Positions 1-9,429 are shown, counted from the stretch's first letter. The stretch is DNA of 64,000 nucleotides from Geodermatophilus sp. TF02-6 (GCF_003319115.1 NZ_QOHF01000001.1:1-64000), one strand, 5' to 3'. Made by a program: numbers and translations. Notes: generated from the letters alone by a model not told the origin.

Positions 1-2
1 CC

Positions 3-110
3 TGGCTCTACGTGATCTGGCACTGCTGGCAAGCCGGCGAAGCCTACGACCCCGCCCGACACAACGCCCTGCAACGCATCCTCAACCAAGATCAACGGCA
101 GGCGGCTTGA
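3..110 (+). CDS. C-terminal end of an IS110-type transposase (partial)
   Basis: The window opens inside a reading frame of 35 residues that ends in TGA. Its tail resembles the C-terminus of IS110/IS116/IS902-family transposases: a Trp/Tyr-rich helix followed by a YDPARHNALQ-like stretch and a short polar tail. The gene body lies outside the window, so catalytic DEDD residues cannot be checked. It ends only 11 bases before the stop codon of the convergent acetaldehyde dehydrogenase gene, so an IS copy probably forms the boundary of that operon. Family assignment is from memory of the tail only. Confidence 0.5.
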   Translation, partial: WLYVIWHCWQAGEAYDPARHNALQRILNQDQRQAA

Positions 111-121
111 CACAGGGCTTC

Positions 122-1084
122 TCACGCGGTCACCTCCGCCGGGACGCGCCGGGCAGGATTCGTGGCGAGGCTCTCGCCGACCCGCAGGGCCGCCGAGGTC
201 ATGATGTCCAGGTTGCCCGCGTAGGCGGGCAGGTAGTGCGCGGCGCCCTCCACCTCGAGGAACACCGTCACCTTGGTGGTCACCGGTCCGGCGCCCTCGG
301 GCAGCAGGGTGTGCACCGGTTCGCCGTCCGGGACCGGCGTGAACTGCACCTGCTGCTTGAGGCGATAGCCCGGCACGTACTCGGCGACCGCCTCCGCCAT
401 CTCCGCGACCGAGGCGCGGATCGCGTCGTGGTCGGCGTCGCCGATCAGGCACAGCACCGTGTCCCGCATGATCAGCGGCGGCTCGGCGGGGTTGAGCACG
501 ATGATCGCCTTGCCCCGGCCGGCGCCGCCGACCGCCTCGATCGCGTGCGCGGTGGTCTCGGTGAACTCGTCGATGTTGGCCCGCGTCCCCGGGCCGGCCG
601 ACCTCGACGCGATGGAGGCGACGATCTCGGCGTAGGGCACCGGGGTGATCCGCGCGATCGCGGCCACCATCGGGATGGTCGCCTGGCCGCCGCAGGTCAC
701 CATGTTCACGTCGGTGGCGTCCTCGGCGAGGTGCTGGTCGAGGTTCACCGGCGGCACCACGTAGGGGCCGATCGCCGCCGGGGTGAGGTCGACCAGCCTC
801 TTGCCGTGCGGTGCGAGCTTGCCGGCGTTGGCGATGTGCGCCTTGGCCGAGGTGGCGTCGAAGACGATCTCGATGTCGTCGAAGCCGTCCATGGCGATGA
901 GCCCGTCGACGCCGTCGGCCGTCGTCGGGACCTCCATCCGCCGGGCGCGGGCCAGGCCGTCGGACGCCGGGTCGATCCCGACCATGGCCCCCATCTCGAG
1001 GACGTCGGAGTAGCGGATGACCTTGATCATCAGGTCGGTGCCGATGTTGCCCGATCCGATGATCGCGACCTTGGTCCTGCTCAT
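122..1084 (-). CDS. Acetaldehyde dehydrogenase (acetylating), HsaG/MhpF type
   Basis: A 320-residue NAD-dependent enzyme converting acetaldehyde (or propionaldehyde) plus CoA to acyl-CoA, the last step of meta-cleavage of aromatic or steroid rings. The N-terminus carries a Rossmann loop ([10 protein letters not shown], about residues 9-18). The catalytic cysteine is in [11 protein letters not shown] (about 120-131), as in the BphJ/HsaG family. Length is normal. The ATG overlaps the stop of the upstream hydratase gene by ATGA, so the two are translationally coupled. The partner 4-hydroxy-2-oxovalerate aldolase, which normally follows and channels the aldehyde, is absent: the next thing downstream is the transposase end. 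Whether the substrate is steroid- or phenol-derived cannot be decided here. Confidence 0.93.
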   Translation of the reverse strand: MSRTKVAIIGSGNIGTDLMIKVIRYSDVLEMGAMVGIDPASDGLARARRMEVPTTADGVDGLIAMDGFDDIEIVFDATSAKAHIANAGKLAPHGKRLVDLTPAAIGPYVVPPVNLDQHLAEDATDVNMVTCGGQATIPMVAAIARITPVPYAEIVASIASRSAGPGTRANIDEFTETTAHAIEAVGGAGRGKAIIVLNPAEPPLIMRDTVLCLIGDADHDAIRASVAEMAEAVAEYVPGYRLKQQVQFTPVPDGEPVHTLLPEGAGPVTTKVTVFLEVEGAAHYLPAYAGNLDIMTSAALRVGESLATNPARRVPAEVTA

Positions 1085-1914
1085 GAGCGGTCCTTCCTGG
1101 AGAAGGTGGCGGACACGGTGCCCAGCGGGCCGAGGTCGGCGGAGACGCTCGACCCGGGCGGGGTGGCGACCATCGGGCCGAGGGCGCCGGAGAGCACCAC
1201 CTGCCCGGCGCGGAGCGGGTCGCCGAGCTCGGCAGCGGTGCGGGCCAGCCAGGACAGCGCGATCAGCGGGTCGCCCAGGCAGGCCGCGCCGCTGCCGCTG
1301 GACACCTGCTCGCCGTCGAGCTGCAGGGTCATCGGGACGTCGACCGGCTCGAACTCCGCCAGCGTCAGGCGCCGCTCGCCGAGCACGAACAGGCCGCTGG
1401 AGGCGTTGTCGGCGACGGTGTCGCCGAAGGTGATGTCCCACCCGGCGATCCGGCTGTCCACGATCTCCAGCGCCGCGGTCGCGTACGCCACCGCCGCGCG
1501 CACCTGCGCCACGTCCAGCGGTCCGTCGGTGAGGTCCTCGCGCAGGACGAAGGCGACCTCGGCCTCGGTCTTGGGCTGCAGCAGCCGCTCCGAGGGCACT
1601 TCGGGGAGGTCGCTGACGTCCATGTCGGCGAACAGCACGCCGAAGTCGGGGCGGTCCACGCCCAGCTGGCGCTGCACCGCCGGGGAGGTGAGGCCGATCT
1701 TCCGGCCGACGACGCGGCCGCCCTCGGCCAGCCGCCGCTCGGTGAGCTGCCGCTGCACGTCGTAGGCGAGTTCGATGTCGTCGGCGCCGATGAGGTCGCG
1801 CACCGCCTCGCAGGGCACGCGTGTGCGCGCGGCCCGCTCGAGGCGCTCGACGGCTGCGGTCGCGGCCGAGCTCCTGCTTCGCGCGACGTCCGGTGGAACG
1901 GTCAATCGGGTCAT
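1081..1914 (-). CDS. 2-keto-4-pentenoate hydratase (HsaE/MhpD type)
   Basis: A 277-residue fumarylacetoacetase-superfamily hydratase that adds water to 2-hydroxypenta-2,4-dienoate, the step before the aldolase/acetaldehyde dehydrogenase pair. Family features include [17 protein letters not shown] (about residues 71-87), a metal-binding [11 protein letters not shown] segment and the C-terminal VVLSGALG motif. The ATG at 1914 has GAGGA five bases upstream; longer in-frame starts run into low-complexity sequence. It is first of a two-gene coupled unit with the downstream dehydrogenase. An upstream same-strand reading frame ends with an ATGA overlap on this start, but that frame is doubtful. Confidence 0.92.
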   Translation of the reverse strand: MTRLTVPPDVARSRSSAATAAVERLERAARTRVPCEAVRDLIGADDIELAYDVQRQLTERRLAEGGRVVGRKIGLTSPAVQRQLGVDRPDFGVLFADMDVSDLPEVPSERLLQPKTEAEVAFVLREDLTDGPLDVAQVRAAVAYATAALEIVDSRIAGWDITFGDTVADNASSGLFVLGERRLTLAEFEPVDVPMTLQLDGEQVSSGSGAACLGDPLIALSWLARTAAELGDPLRAGQVVLSGALGPMVATPPGSSVSADLGPLGTVSATFSRKDRS

Positions 1915-2285
1915 CGTGTCCTCATGGGTTGCCGGGGGTGTGTTCCCACCCTCACCGGTGACCGGGCGACTGGCATACGGCGCCGTTCCAGTCCGTGGAA
2001 CTGGGGCGGCCGCACTCCGGCGCCACCCCGGGTCGGGGACGAGGCCGTTGAGGTCGCGGTCCTTGACGTGGGTATCGAGCGGATGCCCTCGTTGAGGTCG
2101 CTGAGCGAGATGCGCAGGAGGTTGCGGGCGGCGTCGAGCCCGTCCGCCGCAGCGGCCAGCAGCTGGCCGGCCGTCAGCGACGCGGGTGCTCGTGAGCACA
2201 GCCAGTCCGCCAGCTCCCCCGGGCTGGGAGCCTCCTCGCGCGCGTCCATCTTGCGGGCCGTCTCGGGCTCGAGTGTGGCGACCAA
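1911..2285 (-). pseudogene. Unrecognised reading frame upstream of the hydratase, possible gene remnant
   Basis: A frame opening at a TTG and open further upstream to about 2370. The first 70 or so residues look protein-like (alternating charged and hydrophobic residues, mostly helical), while the last 50 are Arg/Pro/Ser-rich and resemble non-coding sequence. The stop overlaps the hydratase ATG as ATGA. I do not recognise the family. It may be the remains of another gene of the degradation operon, or chance. The segment 1915-2050 could equally hold the operon promoter. Confidence 0.25.
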
Positions 2286-2442
2286 CGGCAGGAGGACCTC
2301 GCGCGTGACCTCATCTGGCCGGCGAATGGCGCGCTGGATCTCACTCGCACAACGCCCAACAGCCCCTGGAGGAGTGCACGCGGCCGACCCCGGACCAGGA
2401 GGACGGGTGATCCGACCGCGCCTGTCAGCGGCGGGGGCCAGG

Positions 2443-2724
2443 ATGCCGGCCGTGAAGTACGTGATGACCTACCGCGCCGTCGAGGACTTCCTGCCCCTGG
2501 CCCGGCAGCACGGCCCGGCGCACGCCGCCCGGCTGCACGAGTTCCACGACCGCGGGGTGCTGCTGATGGTCGGCACCTTCGACGAGCCGGCGAACGGGGA
2601 GGCGTTGGGCGTGTTCACCACCCGGGAGTCGGCCGAGGAGTTCGTCGCCGGTGACCCGTTCGTCGTCCACGGCGTCGTCGCCGAGTGGTCGGTGCGGCCG
2701 TGGAACGAGGTCCTGCAGCCCTGA
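2443..2724 (+). CDS. YciI-like domain protein
   Basis: A 93-residue protein of the YciI/ferredoxin-like fold. The order is a first beta strand (KYVMTYRAV), a HAARLHEFHDRGVLLMVGTF helix-strand unit with the family's conserved His/Asp, then a DPFVVHGVVAEWSVRPWNEV tail typical of small YCII proteins. The biochemical role of the family is mostly unknown. The start is either ATG 2443 or GTG 2452, nine bases later; AGGA lies eight bases before the GTG, so the shorter form is possible. It stands alone. Confidence 0.85.
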   Translation: MPAVKYVMTYRAVEDFLPLARQHGPAHAARLHEFHDRGVLLMVGTFDEPANGEALGVFTTRESAEEFVAGDPFVVHGVVAEWSVRPWNEVLQP

Positions 2725-2820
2725 GGCCTCACCCGCCGGGGTGGAGGGCGGCGCGGTCGGCTGTCCCCGGGCGCGGGACCTGTCGTTGGGACGGCGAGCG
2801 GTCCACGACGGAGGTGCACG

Positions 2821-3210
2821 GTGCGGGTCTCGTTCTGGGTGTACGGCGTCCTCTACGTCGTCGTCGAGATCGTCGGCGCCCAGATCGAGGCGATCGGCTG
2901 GCCGCAGCTCACCGCGCTGGACGTCGCGACCGCGGTGGCGAACGCCTGCCTGGTCGTGGCCGTGGGCGTCGCCGTCCTCGTGGGGGTGGACGTGGGCGGT
3001 CGGCGGTGGCGCCGCGCGGCGCAGGCGTGGCGGGAGGAGCAGGCCCGGCTGGCCGAGCACCACGGGGAGGAGCAGCCGCTGATCGCCGTCCCGTCGTGGC
3101 GGCCGGCGCCGCTGGCCCTGCCGGCGGGCGCGCCGTGGACACCACCTCCAGGCGGCGAGCACGCCGCGTGCGGTCGCTCCTTCCCGGAGGAGCCCGGCCG
3201 GCTGCTCTGA
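2821..3210 (+). CDS. Small two-helix membrane protein, unknown function
   Basis: A 129-residue protein beginning with GTG behind a clear GGAGG. Two hydrophobic segments (about residues 4-20 and 38-60) are followed by an Arg-rich cytoplasmic helix (RRWRRAAQAWREEQ) and a Pro-rich tail. The RRWRRA(A)xxWR pattern after a TM is common in small uncharacterised actinobacterial membrane proteins. No catalytic motif is visible. Confidence 0.7.
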   Translation: MRVSFWVYGVLYVVVEIVGAQIEAIGWPQLTALDVATAVANACLVVAVGVAVLVGVDVGGRRWRRAAQAWREEQARLAEHHGEEQPLIAVPSWRPAPLALPAGAPWTPPPGGEHAACGRSFPEEPGRLL

Positions 3211-3241
3211 CCCGGCACACCGGGTCGTCCGGCGCGGTCTC

Positions 3242-3483
3242 ACTCGGCGAGGAGCGCTGCCCGGAGGCCCAGCCGGTGTGCCGCCACCGCGGCCGCACCG
3301 CCCCGCGCGACGGCCCGGGCCAGCGCCGACGCCTCGGCCGCCCCGGACGCCGAGCCCGCACCGTCGGCACGCACCACCGGAGCGCCCGCATCCTCGAGCC
3401 GCTCGGCCAGGTCGGCCTCGAGGTCGGCCTCGGCGAGGTCGTCGACGTCGACCAGGACGAGCGGGGCCGGGGGTGGCGGTCAT
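3242..3483 (-). pseudogene. Frameshifted small open reading frame, unknown
   Basis: An ATG at 3483 with GAGGAA upstream starts a frame that soon turns into Arg-rich shadow sequence. A shift of one base within the C/G run around 3460-3470 opens a clean frame with strong GC3 bias (LVLVDVDDLAEADLEADLAE..., ending RAALLAE-stop), about 78 residues in all. On its own the good frame lacks any ATG, GTG or TTG at its beginning. This looks like a gene with a one-base indel in a homopolymer or a sequencing error. No family recognised. The rest of 3211-3700 holds nothing else clear. Confidence 0.35.
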
Positions 3484-3701
3484 GGCGGGAGTCCGTTCCT
3501 CGGGTGCTGCCGGGTCCGTCCCGACAGGCAGGACTCTCCGAGCCGCACCGCAGGCCTCCCGTGCGGGAGCCGCAGGATCTGCGCAAGACCGCGCCGGACC
3601 GCCGTGCTCGTCCGCACCGTCCGGCCGCTATGGTCGTCGGCGTCGGGAAGGCCCTGCGCTCTGGCAGGACCCCGATGCACCACCACAGCTAGGAGCGAGC
3701 A

Positions 3702-3905
3702 ATGCCCGAAGGAACAGTGAAGTGGTTCAACGCGGAGAAGGGGTTCGGCTTCGCCACCCCTGACGGTGGCGGACCGGACGTCTTCGTCCACTACTCGGCC
3801 ATCCAGACCAGCGGGTATCGCTCGCTCGACGAAGGCCAGCGGATCTCGTTCGACGTCGAGCAGGGCCAGAAGGGCCCGCAGGCGGCGAACGTCCACCCCC
3901 TCTGA
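3702..3905 (+). CDS. Cold-shock domain protein (CspA family)
   Basis: A 67-residue single OB-fold RNA chaperone. Both nucleic-acid-binding motifs are present: RNP1 KGFGFATP (residues 13-20) and RNP2 DVFVHYSAI (26-34). It begins [14 protein letters not shown] like other actinobacterial CspA proteins and is the usual length. AGGAGCG precedes the ATG. A TATGGT box near 3630 would give an untranslated leader of about 70 nt, as is usual for cold-shock genes, but that promoter is a guess. A strong hairpin terminator follows 13 bp after the stop. Confidence 0.95.
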   Translation: MPEGTVKWFNAEKGFGFATPDGGGPDVFVHYSAIQTSGYRSLDEGQRISFDVEQGQKGPQAANVHPL

Positions 3906-3918
3906 TCCGTCGCTCGGC

Positions 3919-3958
3919 GACAGCGCCCCCGTCCGGCCCTCCGGACGGGGGCGCTGTC
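3919..3958. terminator. Bidirectional hairpin terminator between csp and the convergent gene
   Basis: A perfect 18-bp inverted repeat (arms 3919-3936 and 3941-3958) with a CCCT loop fills almost all of the 57 bp between the convergent stops at 3905 and 3963. There is no long U tract on either side, as is common for actinobacterial terminators. Confidence 0.8.
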
Positions 3959-3962
3959 GTGC

Positions 3963-4424
3963 CTAGCGGGCCCGCGGCACGTACCCGCCGATCAGCGCGG
4001 ACATGAGCAGCGCGCCGTCGTCCGGGCCGACGGCGGCCGCGGCGTCGGCGAGGGCGCGCCAGCGTCCGCGCTCTCCGTCGGTCGGCGCGTTCTCCGCCCG
4101 GGCGGTGAGCTGTTCGAGCAGCCTCTCCCACTCCCCCTGCGGCGTCGGCCAGAGCCCGGCCAGCCGACGGGCCTCGGGCGAGATGCCGGTGAAGCGGACG
4201 ATGTCGCCGGCGTAGTTGGTCAGCGCCTCGACGTACCCCGCCGACACCAGCGCCCGCGCCGCGGCGGCCACCTGCGGCTTCGGCAGTCCGCTGGCCGGCA
4301 CGACCTGCCCCAGGTACGGCGCGCCGCCGTACCTGGGCTCGTCCACCAGCCGGGCGATCGCCCGCAGCACCGGCAGGTCGCGGGTGAACCAGGCGTCGGG
4401 CAGGGGCAGGTCGAGCGAGGTCAC
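3963..4424 (-). CDS. Conserved hypothetical protein, winged-helix-like
   Basis: A 153-residue acidic, soluble protein. Residues 15-75 ([12 protein letters not shown]... [21 protein letters not shown]) read like an MarR/winged-helix DNA-binding unit in which a recognition helix is followed by a beta wing; the C-terminal half is helical. No enzyme motif. GTG start. It lies convergent to csp and divergent from msrB, with 74 bp to the msrB start. Function unknown; the regulator guess rests on the pattern only. Confidence 0.75.
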   Translation of the reverse strand: MTSLDLPLPDAWFTRDLPVLRAIARLVDEPRYGGAPYLGQVVPASGLPKPQVAAAARALVSAGYVEALTNYAGDIVRFTGISPEARRLAGLWPTPQGEWERLLEQLTARAENAPTDGERGRWRALADAAAAVGPDDGALLMSALIGGYVPRAR

Positions 4425-4486
4425 CTGCCCAGTCTCTGCCGCGGGCCCCGGTGTCCCACCACCCGGGTCGAGTGGCGGTCGCGCCG

Positions 4487-4492
4487 TACCGT
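4487..4492 (+). promoter_or_regulatory. Leaderless -10 box for msrB
   Basis: TACCGT (TANNNT) ends six bases before the msrB ATG, and no Shine-Dalgarno is present. This fits a leaderless transcript starting at the ATG. The same spacing recurs at five other genes in the window. Confidence 0.45.
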
Positions 4493-4498
4493 GGGGTC

Positions 4499-4915
4499 AT
4501 GACGACGTCCGCGCAGAACCAGCCCGAGGTCACCAGGAGCGACGAGGAGTGGCGGGCGCAGCTGTCCCCGGAGGAGTACCGGGTGCTGCGCCAGGCCGGC
4601 ACCGAGCGGCCCTGGACCGGGGAGTACGTCGACGCCAAGACGCAGGGCGTCTACACCTGCCGGGCGTGCGGCGCGGAGCTGTTCCGCTCGGAGACGAAGT
4701 TCGACTCGCACTGCGGCTGGCCGTCGTTCTACGAGCCGACGTCCGCCGACAACGTCGTCCTCCGCGAGGACCGCAGCCACGGCATGATCCGCACCGAGGT
4801 GCTCTGCGGCACCTGCCACAGCCACCTCGGCCACGTCTTCGCCGACGCCCCCCAGACCCCCACCGGCGACCGCTACTGCATCAACTCGGTGTCGATCCGG
4901 CTGCTCCCTTCGTGA
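4499..4915 (+). CDS. msrB: Peptide-methionine (R)-S-oxide reductase MsrB
   Basis: A 138-residue enzyme that reduces methionine-R-sulfoxide in proteins using thioredoxin. Zinc is held by two CxxC pairs (CRACG near residue 55 and [12 protein letters not shown] near 105). The catalytic cysteine is in [11 protein letters not shown] near the C-terminus. WPSFYEP is the substrate-binding loop. ATG at 4499 gives the usual N-terminus; a longer in-frame start at 4451 has no support. It matches Rv2674 in position relative to the heme genes. Confidence 0.95.
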   Translation: MTTSAQNQPEVTRSDEEWRAQLSPEEYRVLRQAGTERPWTGEYVDAKTQGVYTCRACGAELFRSETKFDSHCGWPSFYEPTSADNVVLREDRSHGMIRTEVLCGTCHSHLGHVFADAPQTPTGDRYCINSVSIRLLPS

Positions 4916-5022
4916 CCCTCCGGGTTCCACCGCGGCCAGCAGCCGTCCCCCGGCGGCGCTGAGCCGCCGCGCGTCCCGCGCCGGGAGGCCTCCGGCTCCC
5001 ACGAGGCGGGGCGCCGTGCTCG

Positions 5023-5760
5023 CTACGGCAGGTCGGCGACGAGCTCGGCGACCGGCTTGCGGACGCCGGTGTAGAAGGGCACCTCCTCGCGGACGTGCCG
5101 CCGGGCCGTGGAGGCCCGCAGGTCGCGCATGAGGTCGACGATGCGGTGCAGCTCGTCGGCCTCGAAGGCCAACATCCACTCGTAGTCGCCGAGGGCGAAC
5201 GAGGCGACGGTGTTGGCCCGGACGTCGGGGTACCCGCGCGCCATCCGGCCGTGCTCGGCCAGCATCGCCCGCCGCTCCTCGTCGGGCAGCAGGTACCACT
5301 CGTAGGAGCGCACGAACGGGTACACGCAGACGTAGCGGCGGGGCTGCTCGTCGGCGAGGAACGCCGGGATGTGGCTGCGGTTGAACTCCGCCGGCCGGTG
5401 CAGGGCCAGCTGCGACCACACCGGTTCCAGGTGCCGGCCGAGCGCGGTGCGGCGCAGCCGGGTGTAGGCCTCCTGCAGCGCCTCGGCGTCCGGGGCGTGC
5501 CACCAGACCATGAGGTCGGCGTCGGCCCGCAGCCCGGCGACGTCGTAGACCCCGCGGACGACGACGTCCTTGCCGGCCAGCTCGTCGAGCAGGCCCTGCA
5601 CCTCGTCGGCCGTCGTCGCGCGCTGGTCGTCGCCGAGCGGGCGGGCCAGCCGGAACACCGACCACATCGTGTAGCGGATGGTGGCGTTCAACTCGTTCGC
5701 CCGCTTGCCGGTGCTGCGCTCCCGAGGCTGCTGGTCGGTCTGGTCGGTCTGCTCGCTCAT
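5023..5760 (-). CDS. hemQ: Coproheme decarboxylase HemQ/ChdC
   Basis: A 245-residue member of the chlorite-dismutase-like family that decarboxylates Fe-coproporphyrin III to heme b, the last step of the coproporphyrin-dependent pathway. Typical segments are [10 protein letters not shown] (about residue 30), [19 protein letters not shown] (about 145-165, containing the catalytic Tyr region) and [13 protein letters not shown] (about 190). It is the last gene of a same-strand heme group (hemE, cgoX, small protein, hemQ). GACAAT lies six bases before the ATG, so a leaderless internal promoter is possible. A stop-docked palindromic repeat separates it from the small gene upstream. Confidence 0.95.
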   Translation of the reverse strand: MSEQTDQTDQQPRERSTGKRANELNATIRYTMWSVFRLARPLGDDQRATTADEVQGLLDELAGKDVVVRGVYDVAGLRADADLMVWWHAPDAEALQEAYTRLRRTALGRHLEPVWSQLALHRPAEFNRSHIPAFLADEQPRRYVCVYPFVRSYEWYLLPDEERRAMLAEHGRMARGYPDVRANTVASFALGDYEWMLAFEADELHRIVDLMRDLRASTARRHVREEVPFYTGVRKPVAELVADLP

Positions 5761-5807
5761 GCGCCCATTGTCCCCCGCGGCTGGGCCGCCTCCCGGCCGG
5801 GGACGAC

Positions 5808-5870
5808 GGCCTCCCTGCAGGGTCCCGCCGCGAGCCGGCGAGCGTCGGGGGGCAGGGAGGCCCTCTTTCA
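5808..5870. repeat. Stop-docked palindromic repeat, copy 1
   Basis: Perfect 11-bp outer arms GGCCTCCCTGC (5808-5818) and GCAGGGAGGCC (5852-5862) enclose the family core (GTCCCGCCGCGAGC...). The element runs straight into the TGA (5868-5870) of the 53-residue gene, leaving five bases between arm and stop. See the findings for the whole family. Confidence 0.75.
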
Positions 5871-6029
5871 GGCGGCCTGGTCGACGGGCCGGGGGGAGGT
5901 CGATCGTCCGCGGGCGAGCAGCGCGGCGTGGGCCTCGTGGCAGTCGTCGCAGGCGGCCATCCACACGTGGTGGCGCAGGCAGCGGGCGGGCCGGGTGTCG
6001 GATCGGATCGGGCCGTTCGAGTGGTGCAC
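5868..6029 (-). CDS. 53-residue His/Cys-rich protein within the heme operon
   Basis: A short basic protein with C-L-R-H-H and C-D-D-C-H separated by six residues (about residues 17-31), then a helical tail. C-D-D-C-H is a CxxCH, the c-heme attachment pattern, but the cluster could equally be a small zinc site. No signal peptide. GTG 6029 is chosen because the Cys/His block follows closely; a GTG two codons earlier is equally possible. It sits between cgoX (83 bp upstream) and hemQ (107 bp downstream) on the same strand. Function not known; context suggests a role connected with heme. Confidence 0.65.
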   Translation of the reverse strand: MHHSNGPIRSDTRPARCLRHHVWMAACDDCHEAHAALLARGRSTSPRPVDQAA

Positions 6030-6111
6030 GGATCTCACTGGATGCTCAACAGCCGCGGCCCGGCCGACATGCCGGCCGACGTGCCCGGCCGGCCGTGGTC
6101 TCCGCCACGGC

Positions 6112-7488
6112 TCACCGCAGCGCGTCGACCGCGGAGTACGCGTCGCGGATGCACGCCGGGACGCCGACACCCCCGAACGCCGCACCGGCGACCGCCAGCC
6201 CCGGCACCTCGGCGACCGCGGCGCGCACCGCGGCCACCCGCGCCGGGTGACCGACCAGGTACTGGGGCAGCCCCCCGCCCCAGCGGACGACGCGGGTGGC
6301 CACCGGCTGCGGCCGGGACAGCCCGAGCAGGTCGGCGACGTCGGCCACCACGGCGGCGGTGAGGTCCTCGTCGGTGCGCTGCAGCTCGCGCTCGCCGCGG
6401 AACCGGCCGACCGACGAGCGGACCAACAGGTGGTCCCCGGCGAGGTGCGGCCACTTCGCCGACGAGACGGTCACGCCCTTGACCAGCCGGCCGGCCACCG
6501 GCGGGACGAGCAGGCCCGACCCGGCGTCGACCTCCTGGGCGGGAAAGGCCATGGCGACCACGGCCATCGACGCGTACGGGATGCCCGCCAGCGGCCCGAC
6601 CGCGGCCGGCGCGACCCCGGTCAGCAGCCGCGCGGCCTTCGGAGCCGGGGCGGTGACGATCACGGCGTCGGCGGTCAGCGTCTCCGGAGCGGCGGCCGGG
6701 CCGACCGACAGCTCGAAGCCGCCGGCCGTGCGCGCCAGCGCGTGCACCGGGGTGCGCAGCCGGACGTCGGCGCCGGAGGCGGTGACCAGGGCCTGCGGCA
6801 GCGCGCCGATCCCCTCGTCGACGGTGACGAAGACCGGCCCGTCGGCGTCGAACCGGCTGCGCGCCCCGGCGTCGCGGGCGGCGGCCGCCGCCCCCAGGAC
6901 CGAGCGGGCGGCCGGCAGGTGCGCGGCCAGCGCGGGCATGGTGGCCTGCAGCGACAGCTCGTCGGCCCGGCCGGCGTAGACGCCCCCGAGCAGCGGCTCC
7001 ACCAGCCGGTCGACCACCTCGTCGCCGAGCCGCTCCCGCAGCAGGGCGCCGACCGCGACGTCGTCCCGGGTGGGGTCGCCGTCGAGGGTCAGCGGCGGCA
7101 GCTCGGCCTCGGCGGCCACCCGGGCGACGCCGCCGGGCGTCAGGACGCCGTCCAGCCCCTCCGCCGAGGCGGGGACGCCGAGGACGGTGCCGGCCGGCAG
7201 CGGGTGCCGGCCGTCGGGCAGCACCACCTGCGCCTGCGTGGTGGCGGGGGCGACCAGCCGGTCGGCCAGCCCGAGCCGCTCGACCAGCTGCACCGCCTCG
7301 GGCACGCGGGCGAGCACCGCCTCCGGCCCGGTGTCGTACCAGTGCCCGGCCAGGCGGGCGCGGTGCAGCTTGCCACCGACCCGGTCGGCGGCCTCGAGGA
7401 CGACGACCTCGTCGTCCGGACGCCACCGGCGCCACTCGAACGCCGCGGCCAGGCCGGTGATCCCGGCGCCGACGACCGCGACCCTCAT
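6112..7488 (-). CDS. hemG: Coproporphyrinogen III oxidase (HemY/CgoX), FAD-dependent
   Basis: A 458-residue flavoprotein of the protoporphyrinogen oxidase family. In actinobacteria it oxidises coproporphyrinogen III to coproporphyrin III. The N-terminal FAD-binding motif [15 protein letters not shown] starts at residue 4, followed by the [11 protein letters not shown] ribose-binding acidic motif. The C-terminal [18 protein letters not shown] segment is the second FAD contact. Its ATG overlaps the hemE stop as ATGA, so translation is coupled. The product passes to ferrochelatase (not in this window) and then to HemQ. Confidence 0.95.
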   Translation of the reverse strand: MRVAVVGAGITGLAAAFEWRRWRPDDEVVVLEAADRVGGKLHRARLAGHWYDTGPEAVLARVPEAVQLVERLGLADRLVAPATTQAQVVLPDGRHPLPAGTVLGVPASAEGLDGVLTPGGVARVAAEAELPPLTLDGDPTRDDVAVGALLRERLGDEVVDRLVEPLLGGVYAGRADELSLQATMPALAAHLPAARSVLGAAAAARDAGARSRFDADGPVFVTVDEGIGALPQALVTASGADVRLRTPVHALARTAGGFELSVGPAAAPETLTADAVIVTAPAPKAARLLTGVAPAAVGPLAGIPYASMAVVAMAFPAQEVDAGSGLLVPPVAGRLVKGVTVSSAKWPHLAGDHLLVRSSVGRFRGERELQRTDEDLTAAVVADVADLLGLSRPQPVATRVVRWGGGLPQYLVGHPARVAAVRAAVAEVPGLAVAGAAFGGVGVPACIRDAYSAVDALR

Positions 7489-8600
7489 CTCGCGGTCAGC
7501 TCGTGGACCAGCTCGACGACGGCGGTGAGCACGTCCGGGTCGGTCTCGGGCAGCACGCCGTGGCCGAGGTTGAACACGTGCCCGCGGGCGGCCCGGCCCT
7601 GCTCGACCACCCGGCGCACCTCGCGGTCGACCGTCGCCCGGTCGGCGAGCAGGACGGCGGGGTCGAGGTTGCCCTGCAGCGACCGGCCCGGCCCGACCCG
7701 GCGGGCGGCCTCGTCCAGCGGCACCCGCCAGTCGACGCCCACGACGTCGGCGCCGGCGTCCCCGATCAGGGCCAGCAGCTCCCCGGTGCCGACTCCGAAG
7801 TGGATGCGTGGGACGTCGCGGTCGCCGAGCCCCTCGAACACCGCTCGCGAGTGCGGCAGCACCCGCTCGGCGTAGTCGGCGGCCGACAGCACCCCGGCCC
7901 AGGAGTCGAACAGCTGCACGGCGGAGGCACCGGCGTCCGCCTGCACGCGCAGGAAGGTCGCCGCCGAGACCGCCAGCCGGTCGAGCAGCCGGCGCCAGGC
8001 CTCCGGCTCGGCGTACATGAACGCCTTGGTGCGGGCGTGCTCCTTGGACGGCCCGCCCTCGATCAGGTAGGTGGCCAGGGTGAACGGCGCGCCGGCGAAG
8101 CCGATCAGCGGCGTGGCACCGAGCTCGGCGACGAGGGAGCGCACCGCGGTGGCGAGGAACTCCAGCCGCTCGGGCTCGAGGGCCGGCAGGGCGTCGACGT
8201 CGGCGACCGAGCGGACCGGCTGGGCCACCACCGGGCCCACGCCGGGCTTGATCTCGATGTCGACGCCGGCCACCACCAGCGGCAGCACGATGTCGGAGAA
8301 GAGGATCGCGGCGTCGACGCCGTGCCGGCGGACCGGCTGCAGGGTGATCTCGGTGACCAGGTCCGGGTCCTGGCAGGCCTCCAGCATGCGGGTGCCGGCG
8401 CGCAGGGCCCGGTACTCCGGCAGCGAGCGGCCGGCCTGGCGCATGAACCACACGGGGGTCCGGCGCACCGGCAGGCCACGGGCGGCCCGGACGAGGTCCG
8501 AGTCGGCGGGAGCGGTCGGGTCGGCGGGGGTGGAGGAGCCGGGGGAGGTCGCACCGGCGGGGGTGGAGGAGCCGGGGTCGGCCGCGCCAACGGGGGTCAC
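7485..8600 (-). CDS. hemE: Uroporphyrinogen decarboxylase HemE
   Basis: A 371-residue enzyme making coproporphyrinogen III from uroporphyrinogen III. Signature motifs are [16 protein letters not shown] (about 48-63), the catalytic Asp in [25 protein letters not shown] and LQGNLDP. I chose GTG 8600 because GGGAGGA lies nine bases upstream; a GTG at 8642 would add 14 residues with no ribosome site. The N-terminal 30 residues are a low-complexity linker built from two similar GSSTPAG/GSSTPAD units. First gene of the heme operon. Confidence 0.95.
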   Translation of the reverse strand: MTPVGAADPGSSTPAGATSPGSSTPADPTAPADSDLVRAARGLPVRRTPVWFMRQAGRSLPEYRALRAGTRMLEACQDPDLVTEITLQPVRRHGVDAAILFSDIVLPLVVAGVDIEIKPGVGPVVAQPVRSVADVDALPALEPERLEFLATAVRSLVAELGATPLIGFAGAPFTLATYLIEGGPSKEHARTKAFMYAEPEAWRRLLDRLAVSAATFLRVQADAGASAVQLFDSWAGVLSAADYAERVLPHSRAVFEGLGDRDVPRIHFGVGTGELLALIGDAGADVVGVDWRVPLDEAARRVGPGRSLQGNLDPAVLLADRATVDREVRRVVEQGRAARGHVFNLGHGVLPETDPDVLTAVVELVHELTAR

Positions 8601-8659
8601 GACACCCGATCCTCCCAGAACGGTGCGGCGCGTCGGAGGCACGGGCCGGTCCGGGGTCC

Positions 8660-8665
8660 TACCCT
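8660..8665 (+). promoter_or_regulatory. Leaderless -10 box for the DUF3000 gene
   Basis: TACCCT ends six bases before the GTG at 8672, with no Shine-Dalgarno in between. Same arrangement as at msrB, ppgK and others. Confidence 0.5.
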
Positions 8666-8671
8666 GCGAAC

Positions 8672-9298
8672 GTGGAGCCTTCGAGCCTGGCCGGAGCCGG
8701 GCACGGCGACCGGACCGGCGACGCCGTCCCCGAGGAGTTCCGCGCCGCCCTCGAGGCGCTGTCCGCCGTCACGGCCCGGCCCGAGATCACCCTCGAGCAC
8801 ATCCCCGCCCCGCAGCGGCTCGCGCCCCACGCCCACGCGGTGGGCGCGCTGGTGACCGAGTCCGACGGCGACGAGGAGGTCGAGGTCGCCAGCGGGCGGT
8901 TCATCGTGCTGCACGACCCGGCCGGCCACGAGGCCTGGGCCGGCACCACCCGCTGCGTCGGCTACCTCTCGGCGGCCACCGACGGGCACATGGTGGACGA
9001 CGCGATGTTCTCCGAGGTGGCCTGGAGCTGGCTGACCGACGCGCTGGACGCCGCCGGCGCCACGCACCACGCCATCGGCGGCACGGTCACCCGCACCGCC
9101 TCGACCCGCTTCGGCGAGCTCGCCGGGCCCGAGCACTCCGTCGACGTGGAGATCCGCGCCTCCTGGACGGCGGAGGACCCCCGCCTCGACCGCCACCTCA
9201 CCGCCTGGCTCGAGGTGCTGGGCACCGCGGCCGGGCTGCCGCCGCCCGGCGTCCGGCTACTGGGTCCCTCCGGCACCCCGGCGGACGGGACTCTCTAA
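8672..9298 (+). CDS. DUF3000 family protein
   Basis: A 208-residue protein matching the actinobacterial DUF3000 family (Rv2680 type), including [24 protein letters not shown] and a conserved W-LTDALD helix. Soluble, no signal peptide, no known activity. It is transcribed away from hemE and towards RNase D, the same order as in Mycobacterium. GTG start with a leaderless-type promoter. Confidence 0.88.
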   Translation: MEPSSLAGAGHGDRTGDAVPEEFRAALEALSAVTARPEITLEHIPAPQRLAPHAHAVGALVTESDGDEEVEVASGRFIVLHDPAGHEAWAGTTRCVGYLSAATDGHMVDDAMFSEVAWSWLTDALDAAGATHHAIGGTVTRTASTRFGELAGPEHSVDVEIRASWTAEDPRLDRHLTAWLEVLGTAAGLPPPGVRLLGPSGTPADGTL

Positions 9299-9429
9299 CA
9301 TCGGTGTCCCGGGGTGCCCGGCACCCCCGCGCCGGCTGCCCCTCCCGGCCTCCTGCGGTCGCCTGCCGCGGAGCTGTGTGCTGCCGGCGCCGCATCCGCT
9401 GACGAGACGGGCGAGAGGGTGGACCAGCG

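Noticed and set aside
5095-7875. A very long plus-strand open frame opposite hemQ, cgoX and hemE
   Set aside because: It is a mirror of high-GC genes: Gly/Arg/Val/Asp-rich composition with no domain, and the opposite strand encodes well-known enzymes.
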